A DNA stretch of 64,000 bases from Allolobophora icterica (taxonomy: Eukaryota > Annelida > Clitellata > Crassiclitellata > Lumbricidae): NCBI GenBank assembly GCA_963556255.1, contig OY744604.1, positions 23,975,376 to 24,039,375 on the forward strand, written 5' to 3'. A program made the translations under genes and the position numbers. Numbering within the stretch: position 1 is the stretch's first letter; each line of letters opens with the position of its first letter. Under the pieces are notes generated by a model. The model was not told the origin of the DNA and searched no databases. It saw only the letters and a list, made by a program, of their open reading frames with translations. Below are positions 21,338-32,619 of the stretch, in pieces.

Positions 21338-21350
21338 CCGGGAAGGGAGG
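21338..21350 (+). promoter_or_regulatory. Polypurine tract
   Basis: The purine-rich gggaagggagg immediately precedes the 3' LTR, the expected plus-strand primer site. Confidence 0.75.
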
Positions 21351-22073
21351 TGTCGCGTGAGGAGATCGACGACAACGACGAGAGGTCATCATCATCATGA
21401 TGTAATCGTCGTTGGCGGTCGAGATGGAATGATGACGGACGAAAGCCAGTCCCCACTTGATCAACAATGAAGGCAGCGAGGCCCAGGTGTAATCGGACAC
21501 CACACAGCCAAGGTGTAATAGGACACCTCGCGGCTAAGGTGTAACCTGACACCGCCCGCGCTGCAGGCGAGCGACGACCCGCGTCTCGAAGAGCAATCTG
21601 ACACTAATTGGCGATAGTATGACGTGGGGAGGGGGCGGACCGACGGACGCTGGAGTTCCTACTTAACAGAAGGAAAAGGAGAATACGGGACTTGTACTAC
21701 TGAGGAGCGCGACGTGAGAACAACGGTCGAACGATCAACATCGAGAGGAGCGACCAGCGGCGGCGGCAGAGTATAGTCCGTCAGATTCAGAGACTGACGC
21801 GAAGAACGATCTGTAGTTAGGCTGTACGAAGCAGCATTTGAGATAGTCCGATTTAATAACTAAACGCTTTAATACTACGTGAAAGTTCACGTAGAGTTAG
21901 TGTATATATTTGTTTCTTTAATTAAATACTTTTATTAATTAAACAAAGTGCGTCGTGAATCTTCTGAAGAAAAGTTAGGCACATTAATTAAAAGTGCAAG
22001 TAAAAGAACAAGCGAGTCGAGGGTCGACATCAACACACGGCAAACACACGACAGGCGACCTTCGATCGCGACA
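21351..22073 (+). repeat. 3' LTR
   Basis: 723 bp, tgtcgcg...cgcgaca. It is identical to the 5' LTR as far as I compared, apart from one substitution (ggcccagg/ggccaagg) and the 6-bp indel. Confidence 0.93.
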
Positions 22074-22215
22074 ACTACTTCTTCTACCACTACCATCACT
22101 ACCACTACCACAGCTACAGCTATTATTACAAAAACAACACAAACAACAACTATTACTACAAAAATAAATTTAAATAATAACAAAAATAAAATTAAAATAA
22201 TAATGATAATAATAT
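22074..22215. repeat. Continuation of the TAC/A-rich array
   Basis: actacttcttctaccactacc and A-rich aaataataacaaaaataaaa sequence continue the array interrupted by the LTR element. Confidence 0.8.
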
Positions 22216-23240
22216 TTGTACTTTAGTGTTCAGATTTAGACGTCGTTTTGTTTCAAAGAATTTGATATCAGATCTTGGGTTTAGTTGTTGTTGTCGTTGA
22301 AACTGGTTTAATGGCAATAGTTGAACTCTAAATGCATGCATAAAGTTTGACAATGGATTAAGTTAGATAATTTTCGGCTTCTAAGCAGGGTAAAAGACAG
22401 TAACAAATAAAACTCTCTTTTTTCAAACAGTGAGATTGACACAATTGCTTCACAAATGAAGTGACATCGAAGATTCGAACAGTAAGAACTGCGAATTGCT
22501 TAAATGATTGATTACTTAATGGAATGCTCTTTGTTTGTATAAGAATCAGGTAGAACTTTGCATGGGTCTGTAAACATAATGGCTGAAACTCTGCATGGGT
22601 CTGTAAACATAATGGCTGAAAAGTGAAGGAATGCAGAGCAAAAGCTTCATTATAACTCTCTTCCAGAACCTCTCCATAGTGTGTTATCTATACAGTTTTC
22701 TAAGTGTAGGCCTATAATAGTCATTGTCAGAGGCTCAACGTTGGTCTATAAAATGGAGTAGGCCTACCTCGTTGTGCAGCATAATACACTAATAGTTTAG
22801 TTGGTTCCTTAAACTGCTACTAATACCATTTATACTTATTATATATTGTCTGTTTACCTACCTCTCTACCGGGCCTACCTGCAAACACAAAGGCAGACAG
22901 AAGCGGCAATGCTTGGAGAAGCACGATTGGAAATAGCTCCAGCAGGTAGAATAGTGAAGGACATCCTTTATTCGAGGTAGGAAAAGTGGATGATACGGTA
23001 TATCCGTAGTTCAAAAAGCTGGGTGTATGATAATCCCTCGTACCCCCCCACAATAACCACTAGGGTCATAGTTATCGGCATGCGCCTATGTTGGCTATGT
23101 GTTTTTTAGGATGTCTCTTGGCATAGTGTAAAAGTTTTATTTTTAATTTCTCTCCCCCCAAGTTGTTAGCTTCATAGAAATAAAGTTCTACAACCGTTGA
23201 TGATGCGCAAGGCCTCCTGGAATGCTTTCTCTTCACCCCT
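22216..23240. other. No gene seen
   Basis: Non-coding. It includes a 32-bp tandem pair at about 22557-22620 (catgggtctgtaaacataat, twice). No transposon ends recognised. Confidence 0.4.
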
Positions 23241-23279
23241 TTCAGGTGGTCCAATACTAGGAAAGTATGAGGAAGGCCA

Positions 23280-23940
23280 AGCATGGAAAACAGGCGTCTT
23301 GTGTTAATCGTGCAAAAACTGCTCCAAGGCCCTGATGCTCTTTTGGTTGCTTTGGTGGATGATCCGGGGCTGGGTCTTCCAAGGTGGCTTACATCAGTCT
23401 CTTCATCTCCACAGACACTCTGGAATCAACAAGAGCCAGTCCGACCAGCTCCTGAGAAAGGTACTATAGATGAAGTCCAAGTATTCTACTTGTTGTGGAG
23501 GAAATCTCTTCATCTGGGTATTTTAGGAGTTCAGTCATGAGTCGGTAGGTCTTCAACTCCGATTCGAGCAGTAATCCAAGTCCATAGGTGGATGATAAGT
23601 GCAAAAGTTGCCAGATCACGAATTCCTCACTTCTCTGAAGCAGTGATCTGGAATGGTCACTAAAGAGCCATATCTTAAGTGCATATAGCCTTCGCCATCC
23701 ATCTTGCACGATGCATAGCGCCTGGCACCTGGATCGAACACCTCGTGCAGGATATCAAGAAATGCATGATAGTCATCTTGAGATTGCTTAACTTCCAAGT
23801 TTACTTGAGCAAAGTAACGAATATCATCTCCGGCTGATGCGACAATAATTGCTTCCACTGAACTGTCTGTTGAAGCTGGTTGAAAATTCAGGCGAATGAT
23901 AGTCTTCCTGTGTCCTTAAATCGTTTATAGAGAAGAACTT
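23280..23940 (-). other. Unrecognised conserved segment, possibly a decayed gene
   Basis: Minus-strand fragments IVASAGDDIRYFAQVNLEV and YPDEEISSTTSRILGLHL also appear on the plus strand in copy B (36210-36590), mostly in matching frames but broken by frameshifts. I do not recognise the family. It could be a pseudogene or TE-derived. Confidence 0.3.
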
Positions 23941-24653
23941 CAGGGCCAGTAGATTATTATATCAACCATTTGTCGCTTCGAACCACTTGCTCTGCTACAT
24001 GACGGCAACATTCCAGGAAGAGCATAATTCTTCCAAGCCTCTGCTCTGTAATCGTGCAAGCACCAGAATGACGTCCAGTAATTTACGGCTGTAGAGTCTA
24101 AGCACAATGCCGCAACACGATCAATAATGCCTTAATGTCCAAATAAAATTAGAGCTAACTGGGGAGGGTTCTTGAAAAATCAAGATTCTACTACCTCCAA
24201 CCAATCCTACCTGGTACCTCTGTCCCTGATCCCGTAATGCACTATCCCCCCTCCAGCCGACAGCCTAATACGTATAACATTTATTGTTAGGGATGTTATT
24301 TACCTTTTATCTGTGTTTACTAGATGTCTGTACAGTGTACACGGTGATTGAGGATCCCACCCGATCAATTCCTTGGAAACTGAGCACAGTCGAGGGCATA
24401 AGGTCGATATAGAAACACATGTACATTTACACGTGAAGTCGTGAACATTGAATACAAGTACCTAAATGAATCATGTGTTTGTGAAAGGAAATTGATGTTT
24501 ATTGCTTTTAAGACAACGAAGATGTAAAAGTATAACATAGTTTGTTGAGCACGCGAAACGACCTGAATGTTTAAACCAAGCGGAAAATGTTCAAAATCAA
24601 AATCAAATTAATAGACATATCATAAAGTCATCAGAAATTTAGAATGTTGCATG

Positions 24654-24850
24654 CAGTGATATTTCAGTTTTGAAAATAATCACAGTTTCAGTTTTTATTA
24701 AGTTTTGGGTTAGTAATTTTTATTTCAGTTCAAGTTTCAGTTTTGAAATAATTTCAGTTTCTATTACAGTTTCAGTTTTGAAATAATTTCCGTTTTCGTT
24801 TCAGTTTCTGGAAAATGTCAGTTTCAGTTTCTATTAGTTATATTTGCGTT
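24654..24850. mobile_element. hAT-like terminus with iterated ttcagttt words
   Basis: Copy A leaves collinearity with copy B exactly after gttgcatg, where cagtgatatttcag starts. It is followed by about 190 bp of degenerate ttcagtttt/gaaataattt words. A CAGTG start and word-iterated subterminal sequence match other hAT elements here. The opposite end was not found, so the element is incomplete. Confidence 0.45.
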
Positions 24851-25505
24851 GATATAGACAACATGAACGTAGGCTACAATTGATGTCATCAGCTATTAAC
24901 TAGTAGTGTCTAATCATAATGTATTAGAGATCGATGAGTAACGTTGCAGCTACAACAATACTCAGTAACCCATGAATCACTTCACAAGTTGCTTATTAAG
25001 TTTTCACAAAAACCTTGATCTCCAGGTTCTGGTTCAGTCTGTTTCAGGGAAGCATTATTCTATCCACATAGGCCCGTGATGCTGGTGCAGCAATTAAATC
25101 ACAATAATTTTTGGCATAATTACAGTTCTTTGCCACGGAAATCTAGATGTTCAGTTGAGAATTGAATGAGAGTATATGTCAAGTTAAGTAGCTCTGTAAT
25201 TTACTGTGACTGTCATGATATGATTTACAAGGCTGACAGCTGGAAAATTTGTCAATATATGCACATAGCCAACTGTTCAGTTACATGATGTCATTATATC
25301 CAGTTAACCAGTGATCAGTGTTCATATAATGACACTTGCATGATAGTCATTTTGTATTATGCATTGTTAAATATTTGAGATCAGATGCTCATAAATTACA
25401 TTACAAATGCCTGGAATACCTGATTGAAAATATACAACTTGGCCGCTTCCGGCAAATGTTGCGTTTCTCGTGAAAAGAGAACAGGATCCACTGTATGGTC
25501 AACAA
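24851..25505. other. Copy A-specific sequence, no gene seen
   Basis: AT-rich sequence without a counterpart in copy B (where 38216-39186 occupies this place). No ORF or element recognised. Confidence 0.35.
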
Positions 25506-25639
25506 GATTATCGGTGTAATTGCAGGGCCTCATCTTAATGTGAATCTGCAAAGTCACCGACGAATGGATGAGCAGACTTTTTCAAAATCCTACATATTTG
25601 CGCAAGGGTGGGTTCTGAATAGTGTATGTCGCATTGTCA

Positions 25640-25800
25640 TTTGTATGTTTAGGTGTGTATGTATATATGTACATATCAATGTATGTATATACGTTTGCAT
25701 GCATCTTTGTACGCATGTGTTTGGGTATGTATGTATGTATCTTTGTATATATATGCGTGTATGTCTATTTATATATGTATCTACAGTATATATGAATATT
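25640..25800. repeat. Degenerate TATG-rich simple sequence
   Basis: Interrupted tgtatgta/tgtatata words, present equally in copy B at 39330-39490. Confidence 0.7.
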
Positions 25801-26045
25801 TGCACTGTAAGTATTATCCGATTATTTGTCAGTAGGTAAGTTAGTAAGTCTGTCAGTCAATCAGTGGAGGTCGGTTGATCTGTCGATCAGTTTGCGTCTC
25901 TCTGTTTGTCTGTCTTTTTGTCATTGGCATAACGCAATTTTCATCCATATAAAATTATGATTAATTATCTGTGTCTGAGATTTCCTTACTGTCTGTCCGC
26001 CCACACTACGCATGACGCTTTCACGAACGAAGAAAGAACGAACGA

Positions 26046-26345
26046 GTGAATGATTCGATCTATCAACTCGTAATCGTAATCGTAATCGTAATCTTCAAAC
26101 TTCTAAAGCGCCACTCTAAGGCCAAGCGCAGGACACCAGCCTATTCACGAGCGCTACGTCAGATCAGAGGGGGTTTCCAGAGAGTAGTCCAAAAGAGGTA
26201 CAAGTTCGATTTCCAGGATACCAGATCAGTTTCCAGATAGTGGTCCAAAAGAGGTCCAAGTCCGATTTCCAGGAGGCCAAACCAAATCAAAGGGGGTTTC
26301 CAGAAAGTAGTCCAAAAGAGGTCCGAGTCCGATTTCTCTACAACA
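26046..26345 (-). mobile_element. Retroelement 3' end with an internal 56-68-bp minisatellite (3 units)
   Basis: On the minus strand the end reads gcgctttagaagtttgaaga then (ttacga)n, a LINE/SINE-type tail. Next to it lie three tandem units of gtttccag...gtccaaaagaggtcc...gatttccagg (26168-26335). Copy B has four units (39862-40090). An inverted third copy lies at 58745-58975. Confidence 0.7.
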
Positions 26346-26399
26346 AATAAATAAAAGAATGAATGAAAGAACGAATTAATGAATCGATATATCAATCAA

Positions 26400-28530
26400 T
26401 CGCTTCCTATTGATGTATATTAGCGATCAACTGCAATCTCTTCTGAAGCACCCTGACGATCCTTTGGCACCCTCTGAAGTCAGTGCTCTGGAAACAGACA
26501 CCCGATTTTATATAACGACACAATTGTTCTTAGACGCTTGAAATTGTGTCGCCTCTCCCAAACTCAACACCAAGATCAACAATCACCTATTGATTATTTA
26601 CAGGAATAAAGGCGCAAAATGAATGAAAGAATGAATAAATGAATCAGTCAGTCAATTGATCAATTTATGAATGGATGGATGAATTGATCAACGATTCGAA
26701 TAAATCACACAAATCAGTATAGCGATGATTAATCCATTAAATGGTGAATCACTAAATAAATAAATAAATAAATAAATAAATCAGTCAGTCAGTCAGTCAA
26801 TCGTGGTCATCATCATTAACATTGGGACTTCACAATATCTGGAATACCTCTGACAATGCATTTTGGAAAATATCTCAAAACAATAATTTATCGACATATT
26901 AATTCAGTAAATTCTATGATGAGCAGAAAGCATGGTGCACAATGGTAATCATTGTTGTTAGACACCCAACAGCGTTGATGATCTAGACAGATGCGACGAA
27001 TCGTCTAGCGACAGTTTCGGAATAATTAAATGTGCAAATTTCTCGTGTAGGCCCCTACACTGGCTGATTTGCACACAATGCGGCTGTGACCTTTCCACAT
27101 CAAGTTTGCTTTGGACTAAGCTCTCTCTTCCAGCTATTACCTTCCCCCTCACAACTTATTCCGCTTATTGTTCACGTTTGGATCGTTTTTCATTCTTTTC
27201 TTCTTCGCCGTCATCTTTTTCTTTCTCTTCGTCATCTTGTTCATCTTCTTCTTCGTCACCTTGTTCTTTCGATTCTTCTCCTTAGCTTTTCCTTGCTCTT
27301 CTTCTCATTCTTCTGCCTTTGTCCATTCTCTTTTATTGTTTTCATGTTGTTTTGAATCTTCTTTCTTTTGTTCTTGTTCTCCTTTTTCTTATCCTATACT
27401 ATATCTTGTTGTTATCTTTCTTTTTTTCTTTCCTTGCTTTGTTTCTTATTCTCTTTCCTTTCACAATGTCCTATTCTTACACCTTTTCCCACTACGCAGG
27501 TTTATCCTGCGCTCTCCTCAAGGCTGTGTTAACCCGGATTCAACCATGAAAGATTTCTCTCTTAAGTCCTCTGACACGCAATCTTGAATCCGTCATTGTG
27601 GTGTGGATACACTGACGAATATTGTATTAATATAAATCACGAGCTGCGAATACTTTCTCGGAATCTATCATAACCAACAGGAAAGGTGATTAAACGCACT
27701 TTGGCTTTTGCGACGATCCTAATCGACTGACATCGCGATGAAACAGTTTTACGTCTTCCATGGTCTTAGATCCATTTCTCGTTCTTCTCAAGCACCAAAC
27801 AAAAGCAATCACGGAATCACTCGGTGTTTTCTCAGTAGATTCGATATTTTCTCCTCTCACATTTGGATCTGTTCCCTCAGTTCCCCTCTCTTCTTCTCCC
27901 TTATCCTACCATAGATCACCCGGCCATATCTCCACTCTCTTCTCTCCTTTCCTCTCCAATCCTCTCCTGTCCTCTGGTAAAACATTGCAAGCATACGGAA
28001 TTGAAGGCCGGGTAGAACTCCTTGGATAAGATTTTATTTAGCTGTCTGATTCTTATCGCGAATCGTAGGCCTACTGGAAAACTGTCAATGTTATTTATTA
28101 TTCATCCGCCACCTGTGGAATTTAAAGAAGCTCATTAAAACGAAATACGTGATCCGAGATTTTCTTTACTGAAAATATTTGTTTAAATCATATGCCACTT
28201 GAGGAGATTACAAGTGCAAACGTATTTGCCTGAAACAATAGCCAAAAAGTAAGGTTCAATAAAGTTAGACACGAGAGGTTAGATAGCTCATTGGCCTAAC
28301 GTCACACACATTAAAGGATGAACACAATAGCTTATTGCTAGACAGTCAGGTAGCTTTTTTCTACTAGACACAGTCTACGCCACAGAATCTGTGCTTTTGG
28401 TTTCAGATACACCAGTTTAAATTATTGCATGCATTTATTTTCAGTTGTTAGGCGCCTGATGAAGACAATGGACTTTTCATTATCTTTCAAGTTAAGGCCA
28501 TTTGCGCTAATTTACTCCTGGAGCGATATC
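26400..28530. other. Non-coding upstream region of the secreted-peptide gene, copy A
   Basis: Contains (aaat)n with (cagt)n at 26755-26800 and a long CT-rich tract at 27120-27500. Its translated ORFs are low-complexity FFLLF strings that I reject as genes. The rest is unique sequence shared with copy B at 40095-42230. One ORF on the minus strand (41352-41585 in B) is unrecognised. Confidence 0.5.
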
Positions 28531-28532
28531 TG

Positions 28533-28540
28533 TATAAAAG
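28533..28540 (+). promoter_or_regulatory. TATA box of secreted-peptide gene A
   Basis: TATAAAAG lies 103 bp upstream of the ATG. The same motif and context are kept in copy B (42234-42241). Transcription should start about 25-30 bp downstream. Confidence 0.7.
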
Positions 28541-28635
28541 CCCCAACTATTAGCTTTATAGAAGTAAGAGGTAATTAGCATTGCCTGATTACGACGAAAA
28601 TATACTTTTGACGAAGAATTGCTGAGACATCAACG

Positions 28636-29393
28636 ATGAAGCTCTTGGTTGTCCTGTTGGTTGTCGGATTGGTGACTGGTAAGAGATTATAAGCTTTAAT
28701 GCTTTGTAAAATATTCTTTTTATGAAAGATTTCACAGCGAAATTTGTTTATAACATTCTTTTGAAGGAGTGCTACTATCGGTAAAGTATAATGGTAAGGC
28801 CATCGTTGATTTTAAATGTACTCGTATAATATTAAGATGACGTGGCATTTATTCTGTGCGCCCCGAGATCGAAGAAGTAGTCTTTAGTTATGTGAAACCA
28901 ACAAATCATGTTTAAACTTTACTAGTGGTAAGACAGCTATATGTCAATGTATTTTATATTGAAAACACGCCATCTAACGTGTTGTTCCCTAGGGTTTCGA
29001 TGTTTTGGTTGAAGTACGTAAACAATTTAACACTAAAGTCAAAAGAATGGAGGTGAAAAGAATGCAGAAGCAAATGTTGAAGATTATAGCTCGTTTTTTA
29101 CTTAAATGTGTTCTTCATTTATAGCAACCTGTTTAGCTAGAGAAAACAAGGAAGCTCAAAAGCGTTCGAAACCGAGACCCGAATCTCACCTTGAGATAGG
29201 CCTATACACGTACATAGACGATGACGAATCAGGCAACGTAGCTGCTGGAGCTGATACGGAGAAATTGCCATGTGACAGTAAATGCAAGACAGAAGCCTCA
29301 AAGGAATGGAATCCGAAACAGAAAAGCAAATTTGTAAAAGCTATCGAGAAGTGCTCGAAGACAGGAAGCTACACAGTCAACAAGCCCAAGTAA
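28636..29393 (+). CDS. Predicted secreted Cys-containing basic peptide, paralogue A (two exons)
   Basis: Exon 1 is 28636-28678 and exon 2 is 29125-29393, with a GT...AG intron of 446 bp in phase 1. The donor is gactg/gtaaga and the acceptor ttcttcatttatag/caacc. The product is 103 residues. A classic signal peptide (MKLLVVLLVVGLVTA) is split across the intron at its end. A short conserved start (TCLAREN), a dibasic KR at about 27-28, an acidic patch (YIDDDESGN) and a Lys-rich C-terminal half follow. Cysteines lie at 17, 64, 68 and 91, and the end SYTVNKPK is conserved in B. No family recognised; secreted effector, defence or signalling peptide are all possible. The TATA promoter and in-frame indels relative to copy B support a real gene. 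Expression is not proven. Confidence 0.75.
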
Positions 29394-30430
29394 TCAGGTA
29401 AAACAAGCATGCACCTGTCTTCTTCTATTTACAGTACTACACAATTTATGGTAATGGTCTTCATAAGACGTCTACTAAATGCACTGACAAAATTGTCGGT
29501 AAGAAGGTCAGTGAGGGAAAAGACTGGTCACCCGCTTTTATGTGCCAAGTCTATTAAAGGGAAGTCGCTATGTCTTCATAATTATGTGTGGCTTCCTCCC
29601 GGAGTTACTTTAACAGAATGCTCTTCGTCTTGATAAATCATGAAACCAAACATTTAAGTAGCGCCCTTTGCAAACACGGACATCGCAGAGACTTGAAGCA
29701 AAGTTGTTTAATAATTCAAAAAGTAGGCTAACTTCTTCATGTGTGTTGCCACCTGGTTATAGATTTCTCAAAAGCAGTTCATGTCATCGCCTTAAATTTA
29801 TGATTCGTCGAATTAAAACCCCTAACTTAGGCCTACGTGAAAAAAGGTCAACACAGAGGCTTAGCTAGGGGGAGCATTTTCCAAAATGTGAGGCCTTATT
29901 TCCAATTTGATTTAGTTACTGTTTCACAGAAAAAGTTTACAACCGGAGGTTTATTAACTTTGTTTATCATAGCATCGTCTCGGCGGTCCCGTTCGTCTGT
30001 TTTGTAACAAAATAAAACATTAGGCTAATTGAAAATCAAGTAGGCCTATACTGTGATCTGGAAACTGAATTCTGGTAGTTTACCTCGTCTTTCAATATTA
30101 AAAAAGAATAATGCAATCTTATGGAATCTTTCGCGTTCATTCTAAAAAGACTTTGTGATACCAGATCTGATGTGCATCCAGGAAATCATTAGGAGAAGCA
30201 CTCTTGCAGAATTTAAAAGCACTAGCTAGAATCGTGGGTGGTTAGATTAGAAACTACACTAAAAACAGTTGGTTGAGGCAAAGGGTATTCTTATAACACT
30301 TGATACGTTGGAATTCTTAGTTCTTTTAATGTTCTTTTAAAAAGTGCCAGAGAAGATTTTCAGTTTATCCATATATTTACAAAGAAGTAGCATTGTTCTG
30401 GTAACAGCTTCTATTTTTATTCAACTATTT
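29394..30430 (+). other. 3' flank of gene A with a dispersed exon-like repeat
   Basis: 29441-29590 carries a repeat whose plus frame reads VREKTGHPLLCAKS. Related frames occur at 43170-43290, 54232-54330 and 63690-63800. 29640-29870 matches 54405-54600. The part from about 29580 to 30430 is missing from copy B. No complete gene. Confidence 0.5.
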
Positions 30431-31205
30431 AAAAATGATTTTAAAAAACATGTGAAATGAATTTGAGTCGGAGTTTGAACGGATTGAGAATGAAGCACAA
30501 TGAGTTGGCTCAAAAATGTTATATTACTGTACTGGCTATAAGCAAACATAGAGTTCGGAAAACAAGAGATTCCATGAGAATATGTCAGTGGATTATGGAG
30601 TATCTGATTCCAAGAAAAAAATCCTGTTCGAAACCTACATAGTGTCACTAGATTGTGTCATAAATAGCACGACTTAAAGATTTGAGCATTTTACAAATGT
30701 GGCGTCCAAATTTAGTTGTTTAGATGCAAAGCATCTTAACAATGTGAATGCCGATAATGTGACCAGATTGGAATCTTTGACAGACATGTACCAGGACGTC
30801 ATCAAAAGTCGAAATGAAATTGTGCAAAAGTTTCTTTCATTTTAAGGTCAGTAGGGGCCTACAAGGAAATGATCAGTATTATCAATAAGAGAAATTCCAG
30901 TGTCGAAGAAGTGCCCATCAATAATGTACTAACATTCATGATCGCCAATGACATGTGTTCCATGTATCCTAGCCTGTCCACATTCCACCGCATTTTTCTG
31001 ACCTTGGCAATAAACAGCGGTGGCGCAAAAAAGATCTTTCGGCGGACTCAAACTCATAAAATCGTAGGTACGTTCTACAATGGGCGAGGAAAGATTGTCT
31101 GGTTAAGTGCTGATTACGATCGAAAGACAATTCCCTAGTGAAGTGAATTATAGCGATGTTATCGATAACTTTGCTAAAATGAAGCCTAGACATAAAAGGC
31201 TGTTT
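30431..31205 (+). pseudogene. hAT transposase remnant (C-terminal dimerisation region), copy A
   Basis: The frame at about 30869-31138 reads FMIANDMCSMYPSLSTFHRI and FLTLAINSGGAKKIFRR, then after a frameshift EVNYSDVIDNFAKMKPR. This follows the hAT C-terminal dimerisation pattern (YPNL...RI.LTLPV..ASGERSFSKL...LDY..VI..FA). Upstream pieces around 30457-30640 (NELAQKC, ICQWIMEY) may be earlier parts of the same protein. Frameshifts and missing catalytic regions make it dead. It is shared with copy B, so it predates the duplication. Confidence 0.65.
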
Positions 31206-31460
31206 TAATTGGTTTATGCTTTTAGACTACTGTAGTCTTTTATGTTATGGTATACTATATATATAGTTATATACTATTGCTCACTTACTATACATATAGC
31301 TTTGGCCACCTTTTGGGTGATTCAGTGTTTCTATTTAAAATACAAGACTAAATACATATAATCATGACAAATGTAATTAATTGAAATTATTTGTTTTGGT
31401 TATTTGTGCCTTTTTATGTGCTCGCTCCCTCTGGTGTTAAAACCCGGATACGCCACTGGG

Positions 31461-31522
<62 letters not shown>

Positions 31523-32560
31523 CATTATCTTTGACTATTACTACCGACGCTCTTCTCTTCACACTCCCATGCATACTGTAGCCAACAATTGGATATACTG
31601 TGAATTGGTGGGCTTCTATTTTTGGCGACACAATGCAATAGAACAGCCTAACGTAGATTGACCACCCTGTCACCGAATGGAATGTGACCCAATTCAATAG
31701 TTTGTAGAACCATCGCATTACGAAAAAGGTCACAGTGCAAAGGCCAAGATGGGTGTTGAATAATAAAGAAAAGAGTAGACTGCAGGATGATATAGGTAGT
31801 TTACTAATTGTAGGAGAGGGTGTAATTTTAAAATGGGCAAAGGATAATATAAGATCGAATCGGACATTTACACTGGGATATGAAAAGATAATACCCGAGG
31901 AAATTTGATAGCATAAGAAAGGACACAATGAATTAGAATTGTATATTATTAAGAGGCCAAATGTTTTATCTCTGTTAATTGTCCTAAAAGTCTAACTAGT
32001 GTACCGCATGTTAACTCTTAATTAGATTTCTAGCATAATCCATTTATATCTGCTTACTTTTTTATATATTTTCCAAGGTGAAATAGAAAAAGAAGAAAAT
32101 AAAGTTCAAGAAAAAGAATATGTGTTTGAAAGAAAGAACTTTCTTAGAAATAATATGAACTAATAATTATTTTCTTTAAATGGTGCGTCCTATAGTCTGT
32201 ATCTGAAAATAAAAGTGTCGTTGCCTGAGTCACGAGAACTGATATTCGGGCAATCGTTCAGGTGCAATTGCGCCATTTCTCAAATAAATAAAGAATCAAC
32301 CTGATTACTGTTCAACTGATTTCTATGTAGAATTGCATCCGAATGTAGATTTTATCGCACGGACTGAGTCGCTTGAGACAGTGCCTGAGAAGACACTGAC
32401 AAAGTCGAGAAGTTAATATCCGAGAAATGCGTTCAGAAGTCAAGTAGCCCAGGCATAATAAGGGTCAAAATGATATATATATATATATCTTTTGTATATG
32501 AATGGAATGTTATGTAATTATTACTATGACATACGCTTAAACACCGCGAAGTTCGAATGC
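31206..32560. other. Non-coding, with a (CA)n microsatellite at 31461-31519
   Basis: Unique sequence shared with copy B (44046-45319). (CA)n is preceded by aaacccggatacgccactgg. A short (AT)n at 32472-32489 is the site where copy B received a LINE. No gene seen. Confidence 0.6.
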
Positions 32561-32619
32561 TCTGAAAGCTAACGTGTTTGTCTAGATCAAATGAGTTGAT
32601 AACCCTGCCTAAGAAGCCG

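Larger units (their letters stand above)
14859..22073 (+). mobile_element. Complete Ty3/gypsy LTR retrotransposon, Gmr1-like domain order
   Basis: It has two LTRs (14859-15587, 21351-22073), a primer-binding-type sequence and a purine-rich tract. It carries gag-protease and pol ORFs and is flanked by 5-bp direct repeats actac (14854-14858 and 22074-22078). The TSD lies in a TAC array, so it is only weakly informative. The LTRs differ by one substitution and one 6-bp indel that I can see. The pol order is integrase, reverse transcriptase, RNase H. This copia-like order inside a gypsy-lineage element defines the Gmr1-like group known from deuterostomes. Both ORFs are open, so the copy looks young and possibly autonomous. 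Confidence 0.92.

Noticed and set aside
25495..25839. Cys/Tyr/Met-rich 114-aa ORF and its copy at 39131-39520
   Set aside because: Derived from tgta/tatg-rich simple sequence; codons reflect repeat composition.
27086..27587. Hydrophobic FFLLF-rich proteins, also in copy B at 40826-41360
   Set aside because: The DNA is a CT-rich tract. Overlapping frames all look like membrane segments, and there are frame-shifting differences between copies A and B.
31404..31928. ORFs across the (CA)n tracts (also 44216-44795)
   Set aside because: His-Thr and Val-Cys repeats of the microsatellite joined to non-coding flanks.
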